From assembly GCA_031256975.1 (NCBI GenBank), contig JAIRPN010000013.1:1-64000 (forward strand): DNA of 64,000 nt, given 5' to 3'. This document shows positions 47,183 to 56,502 of the stretch, in pieces (the first letter of the stretch is position 1; every line of letters begins with the position of its first letter). The notes below the pieces were generated by a model that was not told where the DNA came from, made no database searches, and worked only from the letters and a program-made list of their open reading frames with translations. A program made the translations under genes and the position numbers. This DNA is from Verrucomicrobiales bacterium (GTDB lineage Bacteria; Verrucomicrobiota; Verrucomicrobiia; Methylacidiphilales; JAAUTS01).

Positions 47183-49519
47183 ATGATATTTGCCGCCAAC
47201 ACCGCTTTGCGGTATTCGTTTTGCATGATCAAACATCGGGGGAAAGTCATTGTTAGCGGGTTGTTTTGCATCACGCTGTTTTGTGCCACGGCGGGAGCCT
47301 GGACTTTGCAAAAGGCGCCGATCATGACCAAATGGGCGGCCGAAGTTGATCCGAAGAACCCGCTGCCGGAATATCCGCGTCCCCAATTGACCCGTCCGGA
47401 TTGGTTGAGCCTGAACGGTATCTGGCAGTTTCAGAAAGGCGACGCTAATGACCAAGTTCCCTTCGGCAAGGTTTTGTCCGGGGATATTCTGGTGCCGTTT
47501 CCAGTTGAGTCCGCCATTAGCGGCGTGATGCAACACTACGACCGTTTGTGGTATCGCCGTACCTTTAGCGTGCCCGCTGCGTGGAAGGATAAGCAAATCA
47601 TCCTGCACTTCGGTGCGGTGGATTATGAGTCCGAAGTTTATCTTAACGGCAAGAGCCTTGGTATTCACAAGGGCGGCTACGATCCGTTTAGTTATGACAT
47701 CACGCCTTATTTGAAGGAGGGTGAACAGGAACTGATCGTGCGGGTTTATGATCCGACCGAAGCGGGCGGGCAACCGAGGGGCAAGCAGACCACCGCGCCG
47801 GGCGGCATTATGTACACGCCGACCACGGGCATTTGGCAAACGGTCTGGCTGGAGCCGATTTCCGCGGTTAGTGTTGAAAATATCAAGCTGGTGCCGGATT
47901 TGGATAAGCTGACGCTAACGGTGAAGGTGAAAAACGCCGAAGGGGTGAAGTTGGCCATTAGCGTCAAGGACGGCGGCAAGGTGGTCAAAGCCGTGGAAGG
48001 TGACGCTAACCGTGAAATCCAGATTCCGATCTCGAATCCCAAGTTATGGTCGCCGGAGCATCCCTTTCTCTATAACTTGGCCATTAGCGTGTCGAAAGAC
48101 GGCAAGGTTAGCGATCAAGTCGGCAGTTACTTCGGTCTGCGCAAGGTGGAACTGCGGGAGGTCAATGGGGTTAAAAAAGTGTTCCTGAATGGTGAATTTG
48201 TTTATCAGGTTGGCGTGCTTGACCAAGGTTTCTGGCCGGACGGCATTTACACCCAGCCGACGGAAGAGGCCTTGAAGTTTGATATCGAACAGATGAAGGC
48301 CTTGGGTTTCAACATGGTGCGCAAGCACATCAAGGTGGAGCCGGCACGCTGGTATTATTGGACGGACAAGCTTGGCCTGCTGGTCTGGCAGGACATGCCG
48401 TCGGAAAATTCCTATATCGGCAAGGCTACGCCGCCGCCCTTGGACAAGGAAGAGTATCAGAGTGAATTGCGCCAGATGGTGCAGCATTTGTACAATGTGC
48501 CGTCGATCATCACTTGGGTGATTTTCAATGAAAGTCAGGGACAGTTCGATGTGCGTGACCGCAAGGAACGTACGGAAAAGGATGTCGCACAAGGCCGCAG
48601 TGACACCGGACGCTTGGTGAACATGGTAAGAGAATTGGACAAAACCCGCCTGATCAATGAAGCCAGCGGTGATGAGAATTTTGGGCTCGCCGACATGAAC
48701 GACCGGCACAGTTATCCGCCGCCGAATTGTCCGGAGAACAAATATCCCAACCAGGCCTTGTTTTGCGGCGAATACGGCGGGATTGGCTATTTCATCAAGG
48801 AGCATTCGTGGGTGGATCGGGGCAGCGGCTACGCCAATGTCGAGAGCGGCAATGACTTGGTATTCATGTATGCTGATTTTTTCGAAAAGATTAGAAAGTT
48901 TCGCGATGAGCAGGGCATGAGCGGATCGGTGTACACCGAGTTGACCGATGTGATGACTGAGGTCAATGGGTTCCTGACCTATGACCGTGTGCCGAAATGT
49001 GATTTTGCGTTGATCAAGAAAATCAATGAATTCAAGTTTGTGCCGCCGACTTATCAACCGATTTTATCAACCGCGGAGCAGGGCGATCAAACGTGGAAAT
49101 ACACCACTGAAAAACCCGGCGGCCCGGCCTGGCAAAAAATTGATTTTGATGATTCAAAGTGGAGTGAGGGCAAGGCAGGTTTCGGTCAGGCTTACAAGAC
49201 CATCAGCAACACGCCGTGGAAAACGCCGGACATTTGGTTGCGCCGTACCTTTGATGGCAAGGAATTGACGACGGAGCAAATCGCCAACCTGATGATCCGG
49301 ATTTATCACGATGACGGCGCCGAGGTGTTTATCAACGGCGTGCAGGCTTACGCTAACGGTAAGACTTTGACCGCCTATGAATATCGCGGACTGAAGCAGG
49401 CTGCACGGGATGCGATCAACGCTAACGGCAAGAATGTGATCGCCATCCATTGTGCCAACAAGCTTGGCGGCCAGCATATTGATGCCGGATTATATGTGCG
49501 GGTGCCGTCGCAGAATTAG
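47183..49519 (+). CDS. Secreted glycoside hydrolase family 2 enzyme (beta-galactosidase-like)
   Basis: 778 residues. The ATG at 47183 has AGGAG at good spacing; an ATG at 47225 would give a more normal signal peptide (MIKHRGKVIVSGLFC). The GH2 order is clear: sugar-binding jelly roll with PRPDWLSLNGIWQFQKGD-like residues, an immunoglobulin-like domain, and a TIM barrel. The barrel has WVIFNESQGQF (acid/base Glu) and ALFCGEYGGIG (nucleophile Glu). An additional C-terminal beta domain follows, with WLRRTFDG. It is an exported enzyme for beta-linked glycans; the sugar is unknown. Its stop overlaps the recR stop on the other strand by two bases. Confidence 0.87.
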   Translation: MIFAANTALRYSFCMIKHRGKVIVSGLFCITLFCATAGAWTLQKAPIMTKWAAEVDPKNPLPEYPRPQLTRPDWLSLNGIWQFQKGDANDQVPFGKVLSGDILVPFPVESAISGVMQHYDRLWYRRTFSVPAAWKDKQIILHFGAVDYESEVYLNGKSLGIHKGGYDPFSYDITPYLKEGEQELIVRVYDPTEAGGQPRGKQTTAPGGIMYTPTTGIWQTVWLEPISAVSVENIKLVPDLDKLTLTVKVKNAEGVKLAISVKDGGKVVKAVEGDANREIQIPISNPKLWSPEHPFLYNLAISVSKDGKVSDQVGSYFGLRKVELREVNGVKKVFLNGEFVYQVGVLDQGFWPDGIYTQPTEEALKFDIEQMKALGFNMVRKHIKVEPARWYYWTDKLGLLVWQDMPSENSYIGKATPPPLDKEEYQSELRQMVQHLYNVPSIITWVIFNESQGQFDVRDRKERTEKDVAQGRSDTGRLVNMVRELDKTRLINEASGDENFGLADMNDRHSYPPPNCPENKYPNQALFCGEYGGIGYFIKEHSWVDRGSGYANVESGNDLVFMYADFFEKIRKFRDEQGMSGSVYTELTDVMTEVNGFLTYDRVPKCDFALIKKINEFKFVPPTYQPILSTAEQGDQTWKYTTEKPGGPAWQKIDFDDSKWSEGKAGFGQAYKTISNTPWKTPDIWLRRTFDGKELTTEQIANLMIRIYHDDGAEVFINGVQAYANGKTLTAYEYRGLKQAARDAINANGKNVIAIHCANKLGGQHIDAGLYVRVPSQN

Positions 49520-50112
49520 ACTTCTTTACGGTCACCGATGGCGTGGCTGAGGGTCACGCTGTCGGCATATTCCAGCGATGAGCCGATGGAGATGCCGGTC
49601 GCCAATCGTGTGACTTTGATGCCGAGCTGGTGCAGTTCACGCGCCAGATAGAGCATGGTGGTTTCGCCTTTGACGTCGGTGTTCAGGGCGATAATGACTT
49701 CACGGATGCCTTGCTCGCGGATGCGGGCCAGCAGTTTGGGAATGTTCAATTCCTCCGGCCCGATGTCATCCAATGGCGACAGGCTGCCGCCGAGTACATG
49801 ATAAGAGCCCTTGAAAGCCCCGCTTTTTTCGAAGGTAATGACATCGGTGGGCTGCTCGACAATGCAGATGACGCCCGGTTCACGGTTAGCGTCACTGCAG
49901 ATCTCGCAAACATCGCTTTCCGCGTAGAAGCCGCAACGGGAGCAGGGGCGCACTTTTTCACGCGCCTCGTTGACGCTAATAGCCAGATTGTCCGCCAGCG
50001 TCTTGTCGGACTTCAAAATGTGCAAGGCCAGCCGCTCTGCACTGCGCGGGCCGACGGACGGCAATTGGCGCAGGGCAGCGATCAGGCGTTGGACGCTGGG
50101 CGGATAATCCAT
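49516..50112 (-). CDS. recR: Recombination protein RecR
   Basis: 198 residues, as usual. An N-terminal helix-hairpin-helix (ALRQLPSVGPRSAERLALHI) is followed by the C4 zinc finger (CSRCGFYAESDVCEIC) near residue 57 and the Toprim domain (ICIVEQPTDVITFEKSGAF and EVIIALNTDVKGETTMLYL). A C-terminal Walker-B-like hairpin is also present. It loads RecA with RecF and RecO at gaps. It is the third gene of the conserved dnaX-ybaB-recR operon, one base after ybaB. Confidence 0.97.
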   Translation of the reverse strand: MDYPPSVQRLIAALRQLPSVGPRSAERLALHILKSDKTLADNLAISVNEAREKVRPCSRCGFYAESDVCEICSDANREPGVICIVEQPTDVITFEKSGAFKGSYHVLGGSLSPLDDIGPEELNIPKLLARIREQGIREVIIALNTDVKGETTMLYLARELHQLGIKVTRLATGISIGSSLEYADSVTLSHAIGDRKEV

Positions 50113-50113
50113 T

Positions 50114-50419
50114 TTAGAAGCCCGGAATGTTCATTCCGGCGGTCAGTTTGCCCATTTCCTTTTGCGCTTCCTTCTTGGCGCTCTGGCTGGCTTCCTGCAC
50201 GGCGGTGATAATCAGGTCCTGCAGCATTTCCACATCGCCGTCCTTGAGGATGGCGGGGTCGATGGTGAGTGACTGCAATTCACCTTCGCCATTAGCGACG
50301 GCTTTTACCGCGCCGCCACCGGCGGTGGCTTCGTAGGTTTTCTTGGCAAGTTCTTCCTGGATGCGGGCCATGTCAGCCTGCATCTTCTGGGCCTGTTTCA
50401 TCATTTTGGCGATGTTCAT
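50114..50419 (-). CDS. YbaB/EbfC nucleoid-associated protein
   Basis: 101 residues. The N-terminal helix MMKQAQKMQADMARIQEEL is followed by the short beta sheet with GGGAVKAVANGEGELQSLTI, and the C-terminal helix AVQEASQSAKKEAQKEMGKL. This is the tweezer-like dimer that binds DNA without strong sequence preference. Its place between dnaX and recR is highly conserved. It lies three bases after dnaX. The role is probably nucleoid organisation or regulation. Confidence 0.95.
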   Translation of the reverse strand: MNIAKMMKQAQKMQADMARIQEELAKKTYEATAGGGAVKAVANGEGELQSLTIDPAILKDGDVEMLQDLIITAVQEASQSAKKEAQKEMGKLTAGMNIPGF

Positions 50420-50422
50420 AAA

Positions 50423-52105
50423 TTAATCTCCTTTGACGCTAATGATGCGGGCACCGAATTCTTTCAGTGCCTCCTGAATCAGTGGGTCATTTTCAAATTC
50501 AGCTTTGCTTACCGGTTTGCTTGGAGCAGCGGGTTTAGTCTCGCTGTTAGCGGCGGTGGCCGGTTTTTTGTCGAAGACGGCAGGTTCCGCTACGCTTTCG
50601 GCAGGGGCTTCTTCTTTGTGTTCGATAAATTCGACCTGCAATTTGGCGTCGCCGAAAGCCTTGGCGAGAGCGTCCTGTAATGCGGTTGAGTTTTGCAAGG
50701 CGTCAAATTGCGATTGGGTGCCGTTCAGACGAACGTTGATCGCCTTGTCGCTGGCACTGATAAATTGACAATGGTTGAGAGCATTGCGAATCATCAGTCC
50801 ACCGCCTTTTTTCAGCGGTTCGGATGCCCGTTTCCAAAGTTCCTCGCCATTGACGGAGGCGGATAGCGTGGAAATGGCTGCAGGTTTTGGTGCTTCAGTA
50901 ACAACCGGTGGCGGCGCCGGCGTGACGGGTGCCGGTTTCGCTGTTGGCGTTGCCACGGCTTGTACCGCGGGGGCTTCGCCCTTGGCGAGGCAGTTCAGGA
51001 TTTCTTCCAGCGAAACACGCTGGCGTTGCTGGGTCATGCGGATGATGGCAATTTCAAACAGCACTTCCTTGACCAGGGCGAAACGGATTTTTTCTTCCAG
51101 CCGCACCAGTTCATCGATGAAGGCCAGCACCAGGTCGCGTGATGGCAACGGTTTTAAATTGGATAGATGATGGGCTTCGTCGGGGTCCATCTCATCATTA
51201 GCGAGTTCCGGGCTGATGGTGTAGATCAGCATGTTGCGGAAATAGCGCAGCAGGTACTGGCTGAGGCGGGTGAGGTCCTTGCCGCGCGAGATCAATTCGC
51301 GCAGTTGTTGCAGGGCGTCCTCGGCTTCGCCGGACTGGATGGCTTCGGCCAAAGACCAGACTTCCTGGGGGCCGGTGAGGCCGAAAATTTGCAGCACGTC
51401 TTTTTCCTCGATGGTGGTGCCACAGAAGCTGATCAGCTGGTCGAAAGCGGATTCTGCATCGCGCATGCCGCCCTCGGCATTGCGGGCCAGAATGTGCAGG
51501 GCGGAGTCGCTAATGGTGATTTTTTCCTGTTCGGAGATGTAACGCAGCTGCTTGACGATGTCCTTGTCGGAGATGCGTTTCAGGTCGAAACGCTGGCAAC
51601 GCGACAGGATGGTCGGCAGCACTTTGTGCGGTTCCGTGGTGGCGAAGATGAATTTGACGTGTGCGGGCGGTTCTTCGAGCGTTTTCAACAGGGCGTTGAA
51701 GGCGGCCTGGGTGAGCATGTGCACTTCATCGATGATGTAGATCTTGAAATTGCCGCGGGTGGGGGCGTATTGCACGTTGTCGCGCAGTTCGCGGATTTGC
51801 TCGACGCTATTGTTGGAGGCGCCGTCGATTTCCAGCACGTCCATGCTGCGGCCCTCGGCGATTTCGATGCAGACTTCGTCATTAGGGTCGAAATCGGCCT
51901 TCGGTCCGCCGGTGCAATTCAAGGCCTTGGCGAGAATACGGGCGGTGGAGGTTTTGCCGATGCCGCGCGGGCCAACGAACAGGAAGGCGTGGGCGATGCG
52001 CCCGGTGGCGATGGCATTGGCCAGGGTCTTCATGACGTGGTCCTGGCCGACAACTTCGGCAAAGGTGCGCGGGCGGTATTTGCGGGCTAGAACTTGATAA
52101 CTCAC
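50423..52105 (-). CDS. dnaX: DNA polymerase III gamma/tau subunit
   Basis: 560 residues. The AAA+ clamp-loader core has Walker A FVGPRGIGKTSTARIL, IIDEVHMLTQAAFNALLKTL (Walker B) and ATTEPHKVLPTILSRCQRF. The tau-type C-terminal domains follow after an Ala/Pro linker. The zinc module normally between Walker A and the next helix is degenerate: LNCTGGPKADFDPNDEVC keeps two of four Cys. No AAAAAAG frameshift site was noted near the linker, so a gamma product is not supported. It is first in an operon with ybaB and recR and is divergent from the thioredoxin gene. Confidence 0.96.
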   Translation of the reverse strand: MSYQVLARKYRPRTFAEVVGQDHVMKTLANAIATGRIAHAFLFVGPRGIGKTSTARILAKALNCTGGPKADFDPNDEVCIEIAEGRSMDVLEIDGASNNSVEQIRELRDNVQYAPTRGNFKIYIIDEVHMLTQAAFNALLKTLEEPPAHVKFIFATTEPHKVLPTILSRCQRFDLKRISDKDIVKQLRYISEQEKITISDSALHILARNAEGGMRDAESAFDQLISFCGTTIEEKDVLQIFGLTGPQEVWSLAEAIQSGEAEDALQQLRELISRGKDLTRLSQYLLRYFRNMLIYTISPELANDEMDPDEAHHLSNLKPLPSRDLVLAFIDELVRLEEKIRFALVKEVLFEIAIIRMTQQRQRVSLEEILNCLAKGEAPAVQAVATPTAKPAPVTPAPPPVVTEAPKPAAISTLSASVNGEELWKRASEPLKKGGGLMIRNALNHCQFISASDKAINVRLNGTQSQFDALQNSTALQDALAKAFGDAKLQVEFIEHKEEAPAESVAEPAVFDKKPATAANSETKPAAPSKPVSKAEFENDPLIQEALKEFGARIISVKGD

Positions 52106-52188
52106 AGCCGCTAACGATAGGTTGTTCCGTGGAAAAATGGAACCGTCTTTTTTGGGGATTTTCGCGCGGGATGTGCTATGTTGTCGGG

Positions 52189-52638
52189 ATGAAACTCAAA
52201 TTCATGTCCATGTTGTGCTTGGTGGCGGTGGGGATTCTGGCATTCGCGATTAGCGGCAAGGCGGCCGAGGGAAAATGGCTGACCGATTATGACAAGGCGC
52301 TGGCACAGGCGAAGCAGGAAAACAAGAAGGTCCTGATTGATTTTACCGGTTCCGATTGGTGTCCGTGGTGCATCAAGCTGCATGACGAAGTATTTTCCAA
52401 GCAGGCGTTCAATGATTACGCCGACAAGAACCTGGTGCTGTTGATCATTGATTTCCCGCGCAAAAAGCAGCAGACCGATGCGGAAAAGAAGACCAACGAA
52501 GCGCTCGCGCAGAAATATGGCATCCAAGGTTTTCCCACGGTGGTTGTGTTGGACAGCGCAGGCAAGAAGATCGGCGAGCTTGGCTATCAGCCGGGTGGCC
52601 CGCAGCCTTTTGTCGCTGAGTTGGAAAAGTTGAAATAA
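52189..52638 (+). CDS. Secreted thioredoxin-fold protein
   Basis: 149 residues from the ATG at 52189; 20 upstream in-frame codons run back towards dnaX and are unlikely. A signal peptide (about 1-26, ending SGKAA) is followed by a thioredoxin domain with the active site DWCPWC (Cys58, Cys61), a charged insertion (FPRKKQQTDAEKK), and the cis-Pro loop GFPTVVVLD. CPWC and the nearby VFS pattern recall DsbD-gamma-like or thiol-disulfide interchange proteins. It is expected in the periplasm. It is divergent from dnaX. Confidence 0.88.
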   Translation: MKLKFMSMLCLVAVGILAFAISGKAAEGKWLTDYDKALAQAKQENKKVLIDFTGSDWCPWCIKLHDEVFSKQAFNDYADKNLVLLIIDFPRKKQQTDAEKKTNEALAQKYGIQGFPTVVVLDSAGKKIGELGYQPGGPQPFVAELEKLK

Positions 52639-52676
52639 TGTCGCTAACAGCGGGTTTTGCCTGAGGATTTATTTGT

Positions 52677-53405
52677 CTGAAAACAAAACTGCTGTCCTTG
52701 TTGCTCTTGTTTGCCGCCAGTACGGTGGCTCGTCCGGCCACGACTTCGTTGCCATGGCCGGACGGCGAGCAACTCTCCTATGAAGTTTATTGGGGTGTGA
52801 TTCTCGCCGCCGAGGGGACGTTTAGCGCCAAGCAACAGTCCGACGGTTGGCAATTTTCCCTGGATTTACGTTCGCTTGGATTGGTGGAGGGGATCGCCCA
52901 GATCCGCAGCAAAGTGACTTCCACGGTTGGCTTGGAGCCATGGAGTGCCCGGCAGTTTGTTGCCGACCGCCGGGAAGGGGCGAAGCAATACAAGTACACC
53001 TGCGAGCTTGGTGCGGGGAAGAAAAGTGGTTTGTACACCAATCAATTGAAGCCGGAAACCAAGCCCATTGAGTTGCCGGGCCCGGCGGTGGAGGACTTTG
53101 TTTCGATGTTGTACCGCCTGCGCTGGCAGGACTGGGAGAAACAGAAATCCTGTGACTTTGTGGTTAGCGACCGCTGGAAAATTTATCAAGGTCGCGCCCA
53201 GTTGATCAAGCTGGATCAATTGACTGATGCGAGCGGCAAACCGCATCCTTGTTATCTGATTGAAGCCAAGGAGATCGGCAAGGATGGCAAGTTAATCGAC
53301 CAATATTATTTGCGCCTGTGGATTCCGATCGACGGTACGCGCGCGCCATTGCTGGCGCGCTTGAAGTTCAAGTACGGCACGGTGACGATCAAGCCAAAGC
53401 AATAG
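52677..53405 (+). CDS. DUF3108 family secreted protein; start uncertain
   Basis: The ORF from TTG 52698 lacks most of a signal peptide. Reading in frame from the CTG at 52677 gives LKTKLLSLLLLFAASTVARPA, a full signal peptide, and GAGG lies 10 bp before it (an ATT at 52671 is also possible). No ATG/GTG/TTG is available. The mature part (about 215 residues) is beta-barrel-like with DGEQLSYEVYWGVILAAEGTF, typical of DUF3108 periplasmic proteins of unknown function. It is directly downstream of the thioredoxin gene and may share its mRNA. Confidence 0.75.
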   Translation: MKTKLLSLLLLFAASTVARPATTSLPWPDGEQLSYEVYWGVILAAEGTFSAKQQSDGWQFSLDLRSLGLVEGIAQIRSKVTSTVGLEPWSARQFVADRREGAKQYKYTCELGAGKKSGLYTNQLKPETKPIELPGPAVEDFVSMLYRLRWQDWEKQKSCDFVVSDRWKIYQGRAQLIKLDQLTDASGKPHPCYLIEAKEIGKDGKLIDQYYLRLWIPIDGTRAPLLARLKFKYGTVTIKPKQ

Positions 53406-53412
53406 TCTGCTG

Positions 53413-55704
53413 TTATTTCTTTTTGTCAGAAAAGAATAACAGCCGCAGGCTGTTCAAGACCACCACCACGGTGCTGCCTTCATGGCCAATCACACCCAGT
53501 GTCAGCGGAATCCAGCTGCCGAGGGCGCTGATGCTCAGGACTCCGAGCACGCCGAGCGAAATCACCAAATTTTGTTTGATGATCCTGCTGGCCTTGGTGC
53601 TGAGATCGTAAGCGTATTTGAAATTCTCCAGTTTGTCCTGGGTCAGGATGATGTCGGCCTGTTCCAACACGGCGTCGCTGCCGCGCAAGCCCATGCCGAC
53701 GGCCACGTGCGCCGCCGCCAATGACGGGGCGTCGTTTACGCCGTCGCCAACCATGGCGACATGTTCGCCGGATTTTTCCCATTGCTGGATGGCGGCAACC
53801 TTGTCCTCCGGTTTCAATCCGGCGCGGAATTCTTTCAGGCCCAGATGTTCCGCCACTTTTTCCGCCGCTTCCGGGCGGTCGCCGGTCAGCATGGTGACAT
53901 GGAGTTTGTCAGCCTGTAATTCCGCCAATAAGGGAGCGCTGGCTTCGCGGATACTGTCGCGCAACAGGATGCGGCCCTTAAGTTCGCCTGCCTCGATCAG
54001 AGTTTCGGTCACGCCGATTTCCGGCTCTGGGAATTGTTTCAGCCAGTCATCGTCTTTGAACAGGCTGCGGCGCCCGAGTTGCGCCACATGATCGTTTATC
54101 CGGCCGCTAACGCCGAAACCGGTGATGGAACGGAAGTCGCGCACGTCCGGCAATTGGCCTCCACCGTTTCGAAAGTGGCGGGCGATGGCGCGTGACACCG
54201 GATGCGTGGAATTGTGGCCGAGCGCGGCGGCGATTTGCAGCAAATCGTTCTCGCGGCTGGCGGGAATGGTTTCAATGGCGATGACATCCAGTTCGCCGGT
54301 GGTTAGCGTGCCGGTTTTATCCAGCGCGACGCGCTTGATCTCGGCCAGTTTTTCAATCGCCGCCCCGCCGCGGAATAGCACACCGCGCCGCGCTCCTGCC
54401 GCGATACCGGCGAGGATGGCTGAGGGAATTGACAACACCAAGGCGCAAGGCGAGGCGACAACCAGTAGTGTCATCGCGCGATAGAATGCGGATTTGTCAC
54501 CGTCCGCATCGAAGAAGGGGGCATGACCGAAAGCCAGCCACCAAACAAAGAACATGAGCGTACAGAGGCTGAGGATCAGGTAAGTGTAACCGCTGCTGAA
54601 CTTGTCGGTGAAGCGTTGCGAGGGTGCTTTGCTTTCCTGGGCTTCCTGGATCAGTTTGATGATTTTTGCCAGCGAACTTTCACTGACGGCCTTGGTGGCG
54701 ACGCAATCGACCGAGCCCCAGAGGTTCATGGTGCCAGAAAACACTTGGTCATTAGCGGACTTGTCGACCGGGATGGATTCGCCGGTCAGGCTGGATTCGT
54801 TGACCGCCGTGGTGCCATTGAGAATCTCGGCGTCGACCGCGAACTGTTCGCCGGGCCGCACGCGCAGGGTCATGCCGCGGGTGATTTGTTCAACGGGAAT
54901 GCGCTGCTCCTTGCCGCTGATGACGGCCGTTGCTTCCTTCGGCGCATCCTTGAACAGGCTGTCGATTTCGCGCTTGGTGCGCGCCATGGCCAGTTCTTCC
55001 AACGCGCCGCTGGAGGAGAACAGGAACAGCAAGACGCCGCCTTCCCACCAGTGGCCGATCACTGCCGCGCCGACCGCCACGCACAGCATCAGGAAGTGAA
55101 CATCGAGCACACGTTCGTGGATTTTTTCAATTGCCTCTTCGAGAGGATGCCAGGCGCCGGCGATGAAGCCGATGACGTAGCAGGCAATTGCCCAGGGTGA
55201 ATGTTCAACAAGGATTTTTTCCAGCAAAAAACCGGCCAATACGAATACACCGCAGATCGCGGCGAAGCCCATGTCATGCTTCCATTCGTCGAGGTCTTCC
55301 TCGTGGGCGTTCTTCAGCAAGCCCTGTTCGACTTCCTGCACCCAGGCGAACTGGTGCCATTTCCAAAAACGCGGGGCGGTCGAGCAGGATTCCTTTTCCA
55401 ACATCAGGCCGCCGTCGGGCATGGCAACCAGTCGCAACCCTGCGGGCAGCGAAGTGCTGTGGTGGCTGTTGCAAGTCACGCATTCCGAATTGTTGCCGTT
55501 GGAGGTGCAAGTGCGGGGCTCCAGCGGGGCATGACGGCTGAACAAATTGCGCAAGTTCCGGTCGGCGGCCTGGGCGTTCATGCCCGCTTGGTAGGCGAAG
55601 GAAACTTTTTTACCCTTCGAATCCAGCCAAATGGCACGCAAGCCTTGGTCGGCTAGCAGGGTGTCACTGACTTGTTCGAGGAGACAATTCTGATCGGAAT
55701 TCAT
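53413..55704 (-). CDS. P1B-type heavy-metal ATPase, P1B-4-like
   Basis: 763 residues from the ATG at 55704. An N-terminal soluble region with clustered Cys/His (CVTCNSHHS near residue 77) precedes the membrane helices. Motifs are TGES (LTGESIPVDKS), the phosphorylation site DKTGTLTTGE, and GDGVNDAPSLAAA. The transmembrane metal site is SPC (VASPCALVLS), with HEGST in the last helices. SPC with HEG(G/S)T marks the P1B-4 group that exports Co2+, Fe2+ or Zn2+ rather than Cu+. It is inner-membrane and ATP-driven. It converges on the DUF3108 gene. Confidence 0.9.
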   Translation of the reverse strand: MNSDQNCLLEQVSDTLLADQGLRAIWLDSKGKKVSFAYQAGMNAQAADRNLRNLFSRHAPLEPRTCTSNGNNSECVTCNSHHSTSLPAGLRLVAMPDGGLMLEKESCSTAPRFWKWHQFAWVQEVEQGLLKNAHEEDLDEWKHDMGFAAICGVFVLAGFLLEKILVEHSPWAIACYVIGFIAGAWHPLEEAIEKIHERVLDVHFLMLCVAVGAAVIGHWWEGGVLLFLFSSSGALEELAMARTKREIDSLFKDAPKEATAVISGKEQRIPVEQITRGMTLRVRPGEQFAVDAEILNGTTAVNESSLTGESIPVDKSANDQVFSGTMNLWGSVDCVATKAVSESSLAKIIKLIQEAQESKAPSQRFTDKFSSGYTYLILSLCTLMFFVWWLAFGHAPFFDADGDKSAFYRAMTLLVVASPCALVLSIPSAILAGIAAGARRGVLFRGGAAIEKLAEIKRVALDKTGTLTTGELDVIAIETIPASRENDLLQIAAALGHNSTHPVSRAIARHFRNGGGQLPDVRDFRSITGFGVSGRINDHVAQLGRRSLFKDDDWLKQFPEPEIGVTETLIEAGELKGRILLRDSIREASAPLLAELQADKLHVTMLTGDRPEAAEKVAEHLGLKEFRAGLKPEDKVAAIQQWEKSGEHVAMVGDGVNDAPSLAAAHVAVGMGLRGSDAVLEQADIILTQDKLENFKYAYDLSTKASRIIKQNLVISLGVLGVLSISALGSWIPLTLGVIGHEGSTVVVVLNSLRLLFFSDKKK

Positions 55705-55834
55705 GCAAATTAAAGATAACCCGGGGGCAAAAGATTGCGACTGAAAACAATGCAAAAACGCTAATGATAATGAGATTCAACTAGCATTTATTGCTCTAGT
55801 TGATGGTTAGAAAAGAAGAGCCGGCGTTTATGGT

Positions 55835-56500
55835 TTATTCGACCTGGCCGTTCAACAGTTCGTACAACTTGGCTGCTTCCTTCGGACGGCTGCCTTTGCC
55901 GCTGACCAGATCGGCCAGGGGGATGTCGCCATAAGTGATTTTGTTGATGTCATTGTCGGTGCGCAGGGTGGTGCCGCCGACTGTGGCACCGCCGTAGACG
56001 CCGTCAGACTGGGTGTAGATGTACACCGCGGACTTGGTGGCGGGATCGTTGCTTTCGCTGGCGTGGTCGGGGCCGGCAGTGCCCTGTGCCGCGGCGTCCC
56101 ATTTGACTTCGCCGCCGCTGAGGAAGGTCTTGATGGCGTCGTCGTTATTAAGCACGAAAACATAGCTGACGGTCTGGTAGCCGATTTGCGCGCCGAAGGA
56201 GCCGCCGCTCATGCTGAAGGCGATCGGCACCGACCAGGAGGGGCCGAGTGCGCCGCGGGTGCGGGTGATGACGATGCCCTCGCCATGGCGCCCGCCGAAG
56301 ATGAAGCCGCCCTGGCCGACGTTGATGATGGCGACGCCCCTGGCGCTATCGATGATCTTCTGGGGAATCGGGGATTGTGAACTTTGCTTGATGCGCAGGA
56401 CGCCAATCGCGGCGTTGACGCGTTCGGTGACGGATGATTCAGCGCGGAGGCCAACGGCGAAAGTCAGGCAGCACAACAGGAGCAGGCAAAATTTTTTCAT
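55835..56500 (-). CDS. SYLF-domain lipid-binding protein, secreted
   Basis: 221 residues from the ATG at 56500; a GTG at 56506 overlaps the upstream stop (GTGA) and could be used instead. A signal peptide (ending VGLRA) is followed by the SYLF/Ysc84 core: KIIDSARGVAIINVGQGGFI, then FGGRHGEGIVITR, WSVPIAFSMSGGSFGAQIG and SVYGG-like IYTQSDGVYGGATVGG. Eukaryotic relatives bind phosphoinositides; bacterial ones are usually periplasmic and of unknown role. It follows the MBL-fold gene with near-zero spacing and is probably co-translated. Confidence 0.88.
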   Translation of the reverse strand: MKKFCLLLLCCLTFAVGLRAESSVTERVNAAIGVLRIKQSSQSPIPQKIIDSARGVAIINVGQGGFIFGGRHGEGIVITRTRGALGPSWSVPIAFSMSGGSFGAQIGYQTVSYVFVLNNDDAIKTFLSGGEVKWDAAAQGTAGPDHASESNDPATKSAVYIYTQSDGVYGGATVGGTTLRTDNDINKITYGDIPLADLVSGKGSRPKEAAKLYELLNGQVE

Positions 56501-56502
56501 GT

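Noticed and set aside
50505..50620. dnaX programmed frameshift site
   Set aside because: The only A-rich run near the linker lies next to Pro codons and lacks the AAAAAAG heptamer with a downstream stem.
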